Positions 17,973 through 26,875 of a stretch of DNA of 64,000 nucleotides are shown here, one piece after another (the stretch's first letter is position 1; each line of letters begins with the position of its first letter). The DNA is taken from NCBI RefSeq assembly GCF_026339955.1, contig NZ_JAPEPW010000001.1, forward strand, positions 868,001 through 932,000. Direction: 5' to 3'. A program made the position numbers and the translations under genes. This DNA comes from Streptomyces sp. NBC_01549. GTDB taxonomy: Bacteria; Actinomycetota; Actinomycetes; Streptomycetales; Streptomycetaceae. The notes beneath the pieces are model-generated. The model was not told where the DNA came from. It saw only the letters and a program-made list of their open reading frames with translations, and did not search any database.

Positions 17973-18908
17973 TCAGCCCTTCACCGCGCCCGTCAGCATG
18001 CCCTTCTTGAAATGCCGCTGCACGAACGGCGACAACACGGCCACCGGCAGCAACGCCATCACCATGACCGCCATCTGCACCGCCAGGCCGGACAGTTGGC
18101 CGGTCTTGATGGCCTGGCCGAGGCCCACCGGGGCCTCCTGCTTCTGCACGAGCTGGATCATGACGTTCTGCAGCGGCATCATGTCCTGGTCGTTGAGGTA
18201 GAGCGAGGCGTTGAACCAGGCGCTCCAGTACCCGACGGCGTAGAAGAGGGTGATCACCGCGAGGACCGCGCGGGAGAGCGGCATGACGATCTGCCACAGA
18301 ATGCGGAGCTCACCGGCGCCGTCGATGCGGGCGCTGTCGATGAGTTCCTGCGAGATACCCATGAAGAAGCCGCGCAGCACCAGGATGTTGAAGACGCTGA
18401 TCGCGCTCGGGAGGATCAGCGCGAGATAGCTGTCGGTCAGGCCCAGCGACTGCACCAGCAGATAGGTCGGGATGAGACCGGCGCTGAAGAACATGGTCGC
18501 CAGCAGCGCCATCAGGATCCAGCGGTGGCCGAGCGAGCCGATGCGGGAGAGGCCGTAGGCACACAGGACGGACACCGCCATGGAGAACAGCGTGCCGACG
18601 AGGGTGATCAGAATGCTGATGACGGAGGCACGGGTGACCTGGCCGCCGCTGAGGAGCTCCTTGTAGGCGACGAAGGTGATGCCCTTGGGCACCATCACCA
18701 GGCCGCCGGCCTCGTCGATGGTCTTCCGCGAGGAGAGGCTGGTGACGATGACGATCCACAGCGGGAAGAAGATCCCCACGCAGGCGAGGGTCAGCACGAG
18801 TCCCTTGCCCGCGAGACCGGCCTTGCTGGGCTCCTCCTCCCACACCGGCCGGGGCGGCGCGGCCCAGCGACCGGGGCCGCGCACGGGTTTGTCGATGACG
18901 GCGGTCAC
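17973..18908 (-). CDS. carbohydrate ABC transporter permease (LplC type)
   Basis: Inner-membrane permease, 311 aa from a GTG at 18908. Six predicted membrane helices (for example LVLTLACVGIFFPLWIVIV, ISILITLVGTLFSMAVSVLC, WILMALLATMFFSAGLIPTY). The EAA coupling loop is QELIDSARIDGAGELRILWQ, where the ATPase docks. The usual MalG-like end QRHFKKGMLTGAVKG is present. It overlaps the other permease by 4 bp (GTGA). No ATPase gene is nearby; in Streptomyces such importers usually share the MsiK ATPase encoded elsewhere. It probably imports the oligosaccharides released by the secreted GH12 and GH74 enzymes. Confidence 0.93.
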   Translation of the reverse strand: MTAVIDKPVRGPGRWAAPPRPVWEEEPSKAGLAGKGLVLTLACVGIFFPLWIVIVTSLSSRKTIDEAGGLVMVPKGITFVAYKELLSGGQVTRASVISILITLVGTLFSMAVSVLCAYGLSRIGSLGHRWILMALLATMFFSAGLIPTYLLVQSLGLTDSYLALILPSAISVFNILVLRGFFMGISQELIDSARIDGAGELRILWQIVMPLSRAVLAVITLFYAVGYWSAWFNASLYLNDQDMMPLQNVMIQLVQKQEAPVGLGQAIKTGQLSGLAVQMAVMVMALLPVAVLSPFVQRHFKKGMLTGAVKG

Positions 18909-19939
18909 TTCTTGTACACCCCCTGCTCGCCCATGAGATGGGCCACCTTGTTCGCGGCGAGGACCAGGCCGAGGCTGACCACGCCCTTGATCAGTCCGGC
19001 GGCAGCCGCGTAGCCGAAGTCCTGGTTGCGGACGCCGTTCCACCAGACGAAGGTGTCGAGGACCTCCGCCGCACCTGGTCCGACGGCGTCGCGCTGGAGC
19101 AGGATCTGTTCGAAGCCGACGGTGAGGGCGTCACCGACGCGGAGCACCAACAGCAGGGCGATCACCGGGCGCAGCGCGGGCAGCGTGACGTGCCACATGC
19201 GGCGCCAGCGACCCGCGCCGTCCATCGCGGCGGCCTCGTACAGGTCCGGGCTGACCGAGGACAGCGCGGCGAGGAAGACGATGATCCCCCAGCCGGCGTC
19301 CTTCCACACGCTCTCCGCGGTGATCAGGAACTTGAAGGTGTTGGGGTCGGTCATGATTTCGAGGCCGTCGTACCCGTGCTGCCGCAGCAGCTGCGAGAGG
19401 ATTCCCGCGCCGCCGAAGAGCTGCTGGAAGACGGCGATGACCAGCACCCAGGAGAAGAAGTGCGGCAGGTAGAGGATCGCCTGTGAGAGCGCCCGGACCC
19501 TGGGCCTGACCACGCTGTTGATGAGCAGCGCGAGCGCGATCGGGATCGGGAAGTACAAGGCGAGCTGGAGGAAGAACAGCACGAGGGTGTTCCGCACGGC
19601 ATCCCAGAACGCCGAGTCCGCGAAGACCCGTTGGAAGTTCTCGATGCCCACCCAGGGGCTGTGCAGCATGGAGACGATGCCGTTGTCGCTGATGTACGGG
19701 TCGTAGTCCTGGAAGGCGACGAGGTTGCCGAGGATCGGCACATAGTTGAAGAGCAGGACCAGCAGGACCGCGGGCAGCGTCATCAGGAGCAGGACGCGGT
19801 CGCGTCTGAACCTGAGCCGCAGGCTCACCTTCCCGGACGGGCGTTTCTCCCGGGAGCCGGTGGCGCCACCGGACGCCACCGGGGTCTTCCCTGTCGTGTC
19901 GGCCTCGGTCCCGCTCCGAGGCACCGTGCTGTGGGACAC
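18905..19939 (-). CDS. carbohydrate ABC transporter permease (LplB type)
   Basis: 344 aa with a basic, cytoplasmic N-terminus of about 45 residues, then six membrane helices (VLLLMTLPAVLLVLLFNYVP onward). Typical LplB features are the FQDYDPYISDNGIVSM loop and the PWVGIENFQRVFADSAFW periplasmic loop. The EAA motif is EAAAMDGAGRWRRMWHVTLP. It pairs with the downstream permease and the upstream lipoprotein. Gene order (binding protein, LplB, LplC) is the standard one. Confidence 0.93.
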   Translation of the reverse strand: MSHSTVPRSGTEADTTGKTPVASGGATGSREKRPSGKVSLRLRFRRDRVLLLMTLPAVLLVLLFNYVPILGNLVAFQDYDPYISDNGIVSMLHSPWVGIENFQRVFADSAFWDAVRNTLVLFFLQLALYFPIPIALALLINSVVRPRVRALSQAILYLPHFFSWVLVIAVFQQLFGGAGILSQLLRQHGYDGLEIMTDPNTFKFLITAESVWKDAGWGIIVFLAALSSVSPDLYEAAAMDGAGRWRRMWHVTLPALRPVIALLLVLRVGDALTVGFEQILLQRDAVGPGAAEVLDTFVWWNGVRNQDFGYAAAAGLIKGVVSLGLVLAANKVAHLMGEQGVYKK

Positions 19940-19966
19940 GGCCGTTCTCCTTGCCTCGGTACCCGG

Positions 19967-21664
19967 TCAGCTCGTCGCCGAGCCGTTCTCGTCGAGCAGC
20001 TTCTTGTACCAGTCGCGCAGTTTGTCGCCGCCCTTGCTCTTCCAGTCGGAGACGGCCTGCTGCATGTCGCTGATCTTCTTGCGGCCGCGGACGATGTCGT
20101 CCTCCAGCTGCTCGAAGTCGTTGGAGAGGTTGGTGTAGCGGGACGGCTCGGTGATCTGCATGCCGTAGAAGGAGGACTTCTTGGTGAAGGCGCCCATCCG
20201 CTGCTGCCACTCGACCTGTGCCTTGGCGACCTCGGGGAAGTCGGGGTGGGCGATGGTCGCGGTGGGGCTCGCGACCATGACGTAGGCGTTGATGACCTCG
20301 TTGTTGCCCTGGTCGGTCTTGGTGGGGACGCCGTTCTTGACGGTGTAGTGGGTGCCCTCGACGCCGTAGTTGGTGAGCATGTACTCCTTGGTGCCGTACG
20401 GCGCGGCGGTGACGTTCGCGACGGCGAGCACGTCACGGATCACGGACTCGGAGGCCTTCTTGCTGACGAAGGCGAAGATGCCTGCCGGCTGCTCGGCCCA
20501 GAGGGTCGGCGAGCCGCCGTCGTGGCCGAAGATGTCCATGCCCCAGATCTTGTAGTCCGGGTTCTGGGTGGCCTGTTCGGCGGTGCGGCTCCACCACTGC
20601 GAGATGTTCTGGGCGTAGATGAGGAACTCGCCGGCCGCGAACTTGGGGCCCGGGTCGGTGGCCGCGCTCTTGCCCAGCTTCGCGTCCGGGTGAACGTATC
20701 CGGCGGCGAAGAGCTTGCGGGTCCACTCCAACGCTTCGAGGTACTCCTGGGTCTCGATGCGGTAGACCATCTTGCCGTCGACGAGGTTCCAGCCGAGCGG
20801 CTTCTCACTGCCCGAGAGCACACCGAAGGACTGGAAGGCGGTCCACTTCATGTCGAGGCAGGCCCACCGCTTGGCCTTGGCGTTGGTGATCTCCTTGCAC
20901 AGTGCCATGAACTCGTCCGCCGAGGTGGGGACTTGGTACCCCTCCTTGTCGAAGATGTCCTTGCGGTACAGGGGCACGATGCCGGTGACGTACGGGGACG
21001 GCTGCGGCAGGCCGCGCAGCTTGCCGCCGAAGAGGGAGCGCTGCCAGGCGTCCGTCGGGATCGCCGCGAGGTTCGGGTACTGCTTGATCGCGTCCCCGGA
21101 GAGGTACGGGCCGAGGTCCGCGAACTTGCCGATGATGGCGCTGGGTATCTTGCCGCCCATGTTCCAGCCGGGGATGACCACGACGTCCGGGATGTCACTG
21201 GAGGCCAGGACCGCGCCGAGCTTCTGGTCGTAGGTGTTGCCGTCCTGGTTCTGCCACTGGACGTCGACGCCGATCAGGTCGTTCATCGCCTTGTAGTAGG
21301 CGTTGTCCCCCTTCGGCGGGGAACCCCAGAACGGCGACATGATGCTGACCTTGCCGCCCTTGCCGAGCTTCTTCGGCACCGAGGTCCTCAGGGAAGCGAT
21401 GTCGAGCTTGCTGGTGAAGCCGACCGCGGAGCCGTTCTTGGCGGCGATGTCAGGGGTCACCACGTTGGTCGCGACGTAGGCCGGCAGCAGCTTCTTGGCG
21501 TTCTTGCCCGCTGACGTGCCCCCGCCCGAGCCGCTGTCCGAACCGCCGCACGCGGCGAGCAGCGGCATCCCTCCCGCCACCGCTGCGGCGGCGACCGCCG
21601 TGGAGGCGAGGAAGCTTCTCCGGCTGGGAGCGGAGGTGGCGGCGGTGGCGGCGTTCGGCGTCAT
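19967..21664 (-). CDS. extracellular solute-binding lipoprotein, oligosaccharide type
   Basis: 565 aa, large for the class, as in LplA-like proteins that bind complex oligosaccharides. Twin-arginine motif APSRRSFLASTAVAAAAVAG leads into the lipobox LLAAC with the lipidated cysteine at residue 39, followed by a Gly/Ser linker. The mature domain has the SBP-1 pattern (GGKVSIMSPFWGSPPKGDNA, DIPDVVVIPGWNMGGKIP, LFGGKLRGLPQPSPYVTG). It is the first gene of the leftward operon with the two permeases; operator 3 lies about 145 bp upstream of the start. Confidence 0.92.
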   Translation of the reverse strand: MTPNAATAATSAPSRRSFLASTAVAAAAVAGGMPLLAACGGSDSGSGGGTSAGKNAKKLLPAYVATNVVTPDIAAKNGSAVGFTSKLDIASLRTSVPKKLGKGGKVSIMSPFWGSPPKGDNAYYKAMNDLIGVDVQWQNQDGNTYDQKLGAVLASSDIPDVVVIPGWNMGGKIPSAIIGKFADLGPYLSGDAIKQYPNLAAIPTDAWQRSLFGGKLRGLPQPSPYVTGIVPLYRKDIFDKEGYQVPTSADEFMALCKEITNAKAKRWACLDMKWTAFQSFGVLSGSEKPLGWNLVDGKMVYRIETQEYLEALEWTRKLFAAGYVHPDAKLGKSAATDPGPKFAAGEFLIYAQNISQWWSRTAEQATQNPDYKIWGMDIFGHDGGSPTLWAEQPAGIFAFVSKKASESVIRDVLAVANVTAAPYGTKEYMLTNYGVEGTHYTVKNGVPTKTDQGNNEVINAYVMVASPTATIAHPDFPEVAKAQVEWQQRMGAFTKKSSFYGMQITEPSRYTNLSNDFEQLEDDIVRGRKKISDMQQAVSDWKSKGGDKLRDWYKKLLDENGSATS

Positions 21665-21808
21665 TGCGTCAACCCTTCATCGCGCACAGCAGGACACCCG
21701 GCGGTGGAGCCGTCGGCTGCGGTGTCTTGAGTGGAACTGGCTGAGCCGAAGCGGTCCTCGGAGGACTGCGTGGAGGACTGCGTGCCCCCGAGGGAGCCGC
21801 CCCACTAG

Positions 21809-21822
21809 TCGAAGCGCTTCGA
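21809..21822. promoter_or_regulatory. LacI-type operator 3
   Basis: Perfect 14-bp palindrome TCGAAGCGCTTCGA in the 376-bp divergent gap between the binding-protein gene (leftward) and the GH3 gene (rightward), nearer the binding-protein gene. It has the same core as the sites beside the LacI gene 12.8 kb away. Confidence 0.8.
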
Positions 21823-21990
21823 TGTTGCTGCGAGGTTAAGTGAACACCTGGGGGTGCACAAGAGCCGATTCCAAGATTCCTCGGAGGTGTACAGGACTGG
21901 ATCAGCCTCATCGGGCGCCCGAAATGCCAATGAGGAAACGGAGTTGTTGCGTCGAGGTGTCTTGACACCCGCCCCCCGGGCGAACCAGCA

Positions 21991-22004
21991 TCGAAGCGCT
22001 TCGA
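21991..22004. promoter_or_regulatory. LacI-type operator 4
   Basis: Perfect 14-bp palindrome TCGAAGCGCTTCGA, 37 bp before the GH3 start codon, where bound repressor would block the GH3 promoter. It is about 182 bp from operator 3, a spacing that could allow looping. The rest of the gap has no other gene. Confidence 0.8.
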
Positions 22005-22040
22005 AAACACCCTGTCGCTCCATCGCAAAGGGATCACCAC

Positions 22041-24896
22041 GTGACCGCACAAACGCCGCCTACGCCGCCTTTTCGCGATCCGCGGCTGCCGTTCGCGAAG
22101 CGCATCGACGATCTGTTGGCGCGGCTCACGCTCGACGAGCGCATCGCGTTCCTGCACCAGTACGCGCCCGCCGTGGAGCGGCTCGGGGTGGCCGCGTTCC
22201 GCACCGGCCAGGAGGCGCTGCACGGCGTGGCCTGGATGGGCCCGGCGACGGTCTTCCCGCAGGCCGTCGGCCTCGGCGCGACCTGGAACGACGGACTCGT
22301 GCGCCGCGTCGGCGAGGCGGTCTCGGCCGAGGTCCGCGCGATGCGCGCCCGCGACGACCGCGTGGGCCTCAACGTCTGGTCCCCCACGGTCAACCTGCTG
22401 CGCCACCCGCTCTGGGGCCGCAACGAGGAGGGCTACTCGGAGGACCCGAGGCTCACCTCCGCGATCGCCACCGCGTACACCCGGGGCCTGCGCGGCGACC
22501 ACCCCGACTACTGGCGCACAGCCCCCGTCCTCAAGCACTGGCTCGCCCACAACAACGAGACGGACAGGGACACCGCTTCTTCCTCGGTCCGCCCACGCGT
22601 GCTGCACGAGTACGACCTGCGGGCCTTCCGCGCGACCGTCGAGGCGGGCGCGGTGGCGGGGGTGATGCCGGCGTACAACCTGGTCAACGGCCGCCCCAAC
22701 CACGTCTCCCCGTATCTCGCGGAACACCTGCGCACCTGGACGGACCAGGAGCTCCTGGTCTGTTCGGACGCGGGCGCCCCCTCCAACCTGGTCGACTCCG
22801 AGCGCTACTTCGACACCCACGAGGAGGCGACCGCCGCCGCGGTCCTCGCCGGGGTCGACAGCTTCACGGACCACGGCACGGACAGTTCGAAGATCGTGGA
22901 CCGGGTCCGAGGGGCCTTGGAGAAGGACCTGTTGAGCGAGGCGGACATCGACACGGCGGTCCGCCGCCAGCTCGCGATCCGCTTCCGGCTCGGCGAGTTC
23001 GACCCGCACACGGACCCCCATGCCGGCACCTCGGACTTCGACACCCCGGCCCACCGCGCGCTCGCCCGGGAGGCGGCCGAGCAGGCGATCGTCCTCCTCA
23101 AGAACGACGGCCTGCTGCCACTGAATCCGGGCGTGCGCGTCGCCGTCGTCGGCCTCCTCGCCGACGAGTGCAAGCTGGACTGGTACAGCGGCACGCTCAT
23201 CCACCGCTCCACACCGCTGGAGGGCCTGTACGAGCGCTTCGGCGCCGAGCACATCGACTTCGCCGAGGGCGTGGACCGCGTACGCCTGAGGACCTCCTCC
23301 GGTACGTATCTGGCGGTGCCCCCGGCCGGGGACGCGGCCGACGAGGTGCGCGGCGCCGAGGGCGCGCTGGACCCGGCCCTGCTCGCGGGCCGTACGGACC
23401 TGCCGCCCCTCACCACCGACGCCACCGGCACCGACCTCGCGCTGATCGACTGGGGCGAGGGGCTGCTGACCCTGCGGGCCCCCGACGGCCGCTACCTCTC
23501 GGTCGCCGAGGACGGCTACCTCCGCGCGTCCGCCGACCAGCCGGGCGGCTGGGTCGTCCAGGAGACGTTCCGCCTCGAACCGGCGGGTTCCCGCGCCGGA
23601 TCCCATGCGAACGGCCACCTCCTGAGGCACGTCGGGACGGATGGGCACCTCTCTGTCGCCGCCGACGGCGTCAAGGTTGCCGACGAGGCCCCGGAGATTT
23701 TCGAGCTGGAGTTCACCGAGCGCGGCGAGGACGCCGTGACCCGCGTGGCGCGGGCGGCCGACGTCGTCGTGGTCGTGGCGGGCAACGACCCGCACATCAA
23801 CGGCCGCGAGACCGAGGACCGCACCACCCTCCGGCTCCCCGCCCACCAGGAGCGCCTGCTGCGCGCCGCCCGCGCCGCGAACCCGGACACCGTCCTCGCC
23901 CTGGTCTCGGCGTACCCCTACGCGGTGGACCCCACCGATCTCCCGGCCGTCCTGTGGACCGCGCACGGCGGCCAGGCCGCGGGCACCGCCCTGGCCCGTG
24001 TCCTCGCCGGCGACGTCTCCCCCGCGGGCCGCCTCCCGCAGACCTGGTACGCCTCCGACGCGGACCTGCCCGACCTGCTCGACTACGACGTGATCGGCGG
24101 CCGCCAGACGTATCTGTACTTCGAGGGCGTCCCGTTGTTCCCGTTCGGCCACGGCCTCTCCTACACGTCCTTCGCGTACGACGCTCTCGAGGCCACCGCG
24201 ACGGAGCAGGCGTTGCGGGTCTCCTTCACGGTCACCAACACGGGCGAGGCCCCCGCCGACGAGGTGGCCCAGCTCTACGCGCGCACCGTGCACCCGTCGG
24301 TGCCACGCCCCCGCCGCGAGCTGCTGGCACACCGCCGCTTCCACCTCGCCCCCGGCGCCTCGGACCGGCTGACCTTCGAACTCCCCCTCTCCGCGCTGGA
24401 GTTCTGGGACGTGGCAGTCGGCCGCCCCCGTCTGGAGCCGGGCGCCTACGAGCTCCTCGCGGGCGCGTCCAGCGAGGACATCCGCCTGCGCGCCACACTC
24501 GACCTCGCGGGCGAGCCCGCCGCGCCCCGCCCGGTAGGCGAACCGGGCCTGAACGCGGCCGACTTCGACGAACAGCGGGACACCGAGATCGTCGACCGTA
24601 CGAGGGTGTCGGGCGACGCGGTGACACCGCGGGCCGACGCGACGGGCGAACTCGTCTACCGGGGCTGCGACTTCGGGACCGGTGTCACACGGGTCGACGT
24701 CGAGGCGTCGGGTGAGGGAGTCGTCGAGGTGTCCCTGGACGGGGGCCCGTCCCTCGCGACCATCACCTTCGGCGCGACGAAGGGCCCGTACGACTACACC
24801 ACCACCGGCGCCGAGTTCGCGGCCTCCGGTGTGCACGACCTGCGTCTCAGGCTGCGCGGCCCGCTGCGCCTCGCGCGGGTCGGCTTCTCCGGTTGA
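22041..24896 (+). CDS. GH3 beta-glucosidase with C-terminal carbohydrate-binding-like domain
   Basis: 951 aa, no signal peptide. The GTG at 22041 has AAAGGGA 8 nt upstream. N-terminal TIM barrel: RIDDLLARLTLDERIAFLHQ, GLNVWSPTVNLLRHPLWGRN, the lysine-histidine site VLKHWLAHNNE, and the nucleophile aspartate in LLVCSDAGAPSNLV (SDA instead of the common SDW). The alpha/beta sandwich carries AREAAEQAIVLLKNDGLLPL and the glutamate region NGRETEDRTTLRLPAHQERL. A fibronectin-like domain (SFTVTNTGEAPADEVAQLYA) and a CBM6-like C-terminus (VYRGCDFGTGVTRVDVEASG) follow. A beta-trefoil-like stretch is inserted near residues 415-540. It probably trims imported gluco- or xyloglucan oligosaccharides inside the cell. 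Confidence 0.92.
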   Translation: MTAQTPPTPPFRDPRLPFAKRIDDLLARLTLDERIAFLHQYAPAVERLGVAAFRTGQEALHGVAWMGPATVFPQAVGLGATWNDGLVRRVGEAVSAEVRAMRARDDRVGLNVWSPTVNLLRHPLWGRNEEGYSEDPRLTSAIATAYTRGLRGDHPDYWRTAPVLKHWLAHNNETDRDTASSSVRPRVLHEYDLRAFRATVEAGAVAGVMPAYNLVNGRPNHVSPYLAEHLRTWTDQELLVCSDAGAPSNLVDSERYFDTHEEATAAAVLAGVDSFTDHGTDSSKIVDRVRGALEKDLLSEADIDTAVRRQLAIRFRLGEFDPHTDPHAGTSDFDTPAHRALAREAAEQAIVLLKNDGLLPLNPGVRVAVVGLLADECKLDWYSGTLIHRSTPLEGLYERFGAEHIDFAEGVDRVRLRTSSGTYLAVPPAGDAADEVRGAEGALDPALLAGRTDLPPLTTDATGTDLALIDWGEGLLTLRAPDGRYLSVAEDGYLRASADQPGGWVVQETFRLEPAGSRAGSHANGHLLRHVGTDGHLSVAADGVKVADEAPEIFELEFTERGEDAVTRVARAADVVVVVAGNDPHINGRETEDRTTLRLPAHQERLLRAARAANPDTVLALVSAYPYAVDPTDLPAVLWTAHGGQAAGTALARVLAGDVSPAGRLPQTWYASDADLPDLLDYDVIGGRQTYLYFEGVPLFPFGHGLSYTSFAYDALEATATEQALRVSFTVTNTGEAPADEVAQLYARTVHPSVPRPRRELLAHRRFHLAPGASDRLTFELPLSALEFWDVAVGRPRLEPGAYELLAGASSEDIRLRATLDLAGEPAAPRPVGEPGLNAADFDEQRDTEIVDRTRVSGDAVTPRADATGELVYRGCDFGTGVTRVDVEASGEGVVEVSLDGGPSLATITFGATKGPYDYTTTGAEFAASGVHDLRLRLRGPLRLARVGFSG

Positions 24897-24928
24897 GGGT
24901 CCGGACAGGCCGGCCACCAGGGGGACAT

Positions 24929-24972
24929 GCCGACGGCCGGAACCCCCGCACAGTTGGGTTCCGGCCGTCGGC
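24929..24972. terminator. bidirectional hairpin terminator
   Basis: Perfect 17-bp stem, GCCGACGGCCGGAACCC at 24929-24945 against GGGTTCCGGCCGTCGGC at 24956-24972, loop 10 nt. It lies between the convergent GH3 and aldehyde dehydrogenase genes and can end both. Confidence 0.88.
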
Positions 24973-24998
24973 TGTCGCGCCTTTGAGCTGTTGTGTCC

Positions 24999-26444
24999 TT
25001 AGAGCGCGAGGCCCGTCAGGACGAGGACCCGCTCGTAGGTGTAGTCGTCCATCGCGAACTTGACGCCCTCGCGTCCGACACCGGACTGCTTCACACCGCC
25101 GTACGGCATCTGGTCGGCACGGTAGGACGGCACGTCGCCGACGATCACGCCACCGACCTCCAGCGCGCGGTGGGCGCGGAAGGCGGCCTGCAGGTCGTGG
25201 GTGAACACGCCTGCCTGGAGGCCGTACTTGGAGTCGTTGACGGCGGCGAAGGCCTCCGCCTCCCCGTCCACCTTGCGCACGGTGAGGACCGGTCCGAAGA
25301 CCTCCTCGCAGGAGATCGTCGCCTCGGCCGGTACGTCGGTGAGCACGGTCGGCGCGTAGGAGGCACCGTCGCGCTTACCACCGGCGAGGAGGGTGGCGCC
25401 GGACCGGACAGCCTCGTCGACCCAGGACTCCACGCGCTGGGCGGCGACCTCGCTGACCAGCGGGCCGACGTCCGTCTTGTCGTCCGAGGGGTCGCCGGTG
25501 ACCTGGGCCTCGACGGCGGCCACGATGCGCGGCAGCAGCCGGTCGTACACCGCCGCGTCCGCGATCACGCGCTGCACGGAGATGCAGGACTGGCCGCCCT
25601 GGTAGTTGGAGAAGGTGGCGATGCGGGTCGCGGCCCAGTCCAGGTCCTCGTCGCTCGCCCAGTCGCCGAGGACGACGGCCGCGCCGTTGCCGCCGAGCTC
25701 CAGGGTGCAGTGCTTGCGCGGCACCGAGTCCATGATCGCGTAGCCGACCTTCTCGGACCCCGTGAAGGAGATGACCGGGAGCCGCTCGTCCTGGACGAGG
25801 GCGGGCATCCGGTCGTTGGAGACCGGCAGGATCGACCAGCAGCCGGCCGGCAGGTCCGTCTCGGCGAGCAGGTCACCGATGATCAGGCCGGACAGCGGGG
25901 TCGCGGGCGCCGGCTTCAGGATGATCGGCGCGCCGGCGGCGATGGCCGGGGCGATCTTGTGGGCGCACAGGTTGAGGGGGAAGTTGAAGGGCGCGATGCC
26001 GAGGACGACGCCCTTCGGGAAGCGGCGGGTGAGGGCCAGGCGGCCCTGGCCGCCGGCGTCGGTGTCGAGGCGCTGGGCCTCGCCGCCGTTGAAACGGCGG
26101 GCCTCCTCGGCGGCGAACCGGAAGACGGACACCGCGCGGCCGACCTCGCCGCGGGCCCACTTGATCGGCTTGCCGTTCTCGGCGGAGATGAGCTGCGCGA
26201 TCTCCTCGGTGCGCTCGACCAGGCGCTTGCTGACGTGGTCGAGGGCGGCGGCACGTACGTGGGCGGGGGTGGCGGCGAACTCGTCCTGTACGGCGTACGC
26301 GGCGGCGACGGCCTCCTCGACCTGTGCCTCGGTCGGGACGCTGACCTGTCCGACGACCCGGCCGTCCCACGGCGAGGTGACATCGAAGGTGGTCTCACCG
26401 GTGGCCTGGCGGCCGGCGAGCCAGAAGGCGTGGGTGGAAGTCAT
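24999..26444 (-). CDS. gabD: NAD(P)-dependent aldehyde dehydrogenase, likely succinate-semialdehyde dehydrogenase
   Basis: 481 aa. Aldehyde dehydrogenase signatures: IAPFNFPLNLCAHKIAPAIA, the active-site glutamate in HCTLELGGNGAAVVLGDW, the catalytic cysteine in YQGGQSCISVQRV, and CEEVFGPVLTV. It ends with the PYGGVKQSGVGREGVKFAMD pattern. The ATG at 26444 gives MTSTHAFWLAGRQ; an upstream in-frame ATG near 26489 would add 15 residues. Position beside a PucR regulator and near gabT suggests it oxidises succinate semialdehyde to succinate in GABA breakdown; the family alone does not fix the substrate, so the symbol is tentative. Confidence 0.8.
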   Translation of the reverse strand: MTSTHAFWLAGRQATGETTFDVTSPWDGRVVGQVSVPTEAQVEEAVAAAYAVQDEFAATPAHVRAAALDHVSKRLVERTEEIAQLISAENGKPIKWARGEVGRAVSVFRFAAEEARRFNGGEAQRLDTDAGGQGRLALTRRFPKGVVLGIAPFNFPLNLCAHKIAPAIAAGAPIILKPAPATPLSGLIIGDLLAETDLPAGCWSILPVSNDRMPALVQDERLPVISFTGSEKVGYAIMDSVPRKHCTLELGGNGAAVVLGDWASDEDLDWAATRIATFSNYQGGQSCISVQRVIADAAVYDRLLPRIVAAVEAQVTGDPSDDKTDVGPLVSEVAAQRVESWVDEAVRSGATLLAGGKRDGASYAPTVLTDVPAEATISCEEVFGPVLTVRKVDGEAEAFAAVNDSKYGLQAGVFTHDLQAAFRAHRALEVGGVIVGDVPSYRADQMPYGGVKQSGVGREGVKFAMDDYTYERVLVLTGLAL

Positions 26445-26657
26445 GTCGATTCCCGGCCCTTCCGAGGTTGAGGAGTCCTTGGCTTTCATGGTCCACGGTA
26501 GGGCCGGGGTGGCGGGAGGTCGTTTGTCCGAGACGTAGCAGTGGCGGGGCGGAGCACTCCGCTTTGGCCCGATCGAGGTGACCGCCGGGTTTCTCTCGCC
26601 CCCGCCGCCCCTACCCGTCCCATCCCCCGGGGGCTCCGCCCCCGGACCCCCGAAAAG

Positions 26658-26840
26658 ACCGCGCAGTTCCCCGCGCCCCTGAACCCGGGCCGGACGGTGA
26701 TACGGGGCGAAGCCCCGCCCCAGGCGCGCGGGGAACGGCGCGACCAGCCACAGACGGCCCGCGGCTGAACGAATCCGAGCCGGCAAGGCTCTCGGGGCGC
26801 AGCCCCGCCCCAGCGGCGCGGGGAACGGCGCGACCAGCCC
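26658..26840. repeat. Streptomyces-type intergenic repeats (three copies)
   Basis: In the 431-bp gap before the aldehyde dehydrogenase (26445-26875) the motif GGCGCGGGGAACGGCGCGACCAGCC occurs twice in direct order (about 26722 and 26815), each with a preceding GGGGCG(A/C)AGCCCCGCCCCAG. A third, inverted version (GCGCAGTTCCCCGCGCCCC) lies at about 26670. Such elements are common between genes in Streptomyces chromosomes and can fold into hairpins. No open frame with normal codon use is seen in the gap. Confidence 0.7.
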
Positions 26841-26875
26841 CCGCCGGCCGCGGACGAAGAACCCACCCGGGGTCC

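Noticed and set aside
21669..24917. 1082-codon leftward frame opposite GH3
   Set aside because: Shadow of GH3; composition is the mirror of GH3 codons and no motif is found.
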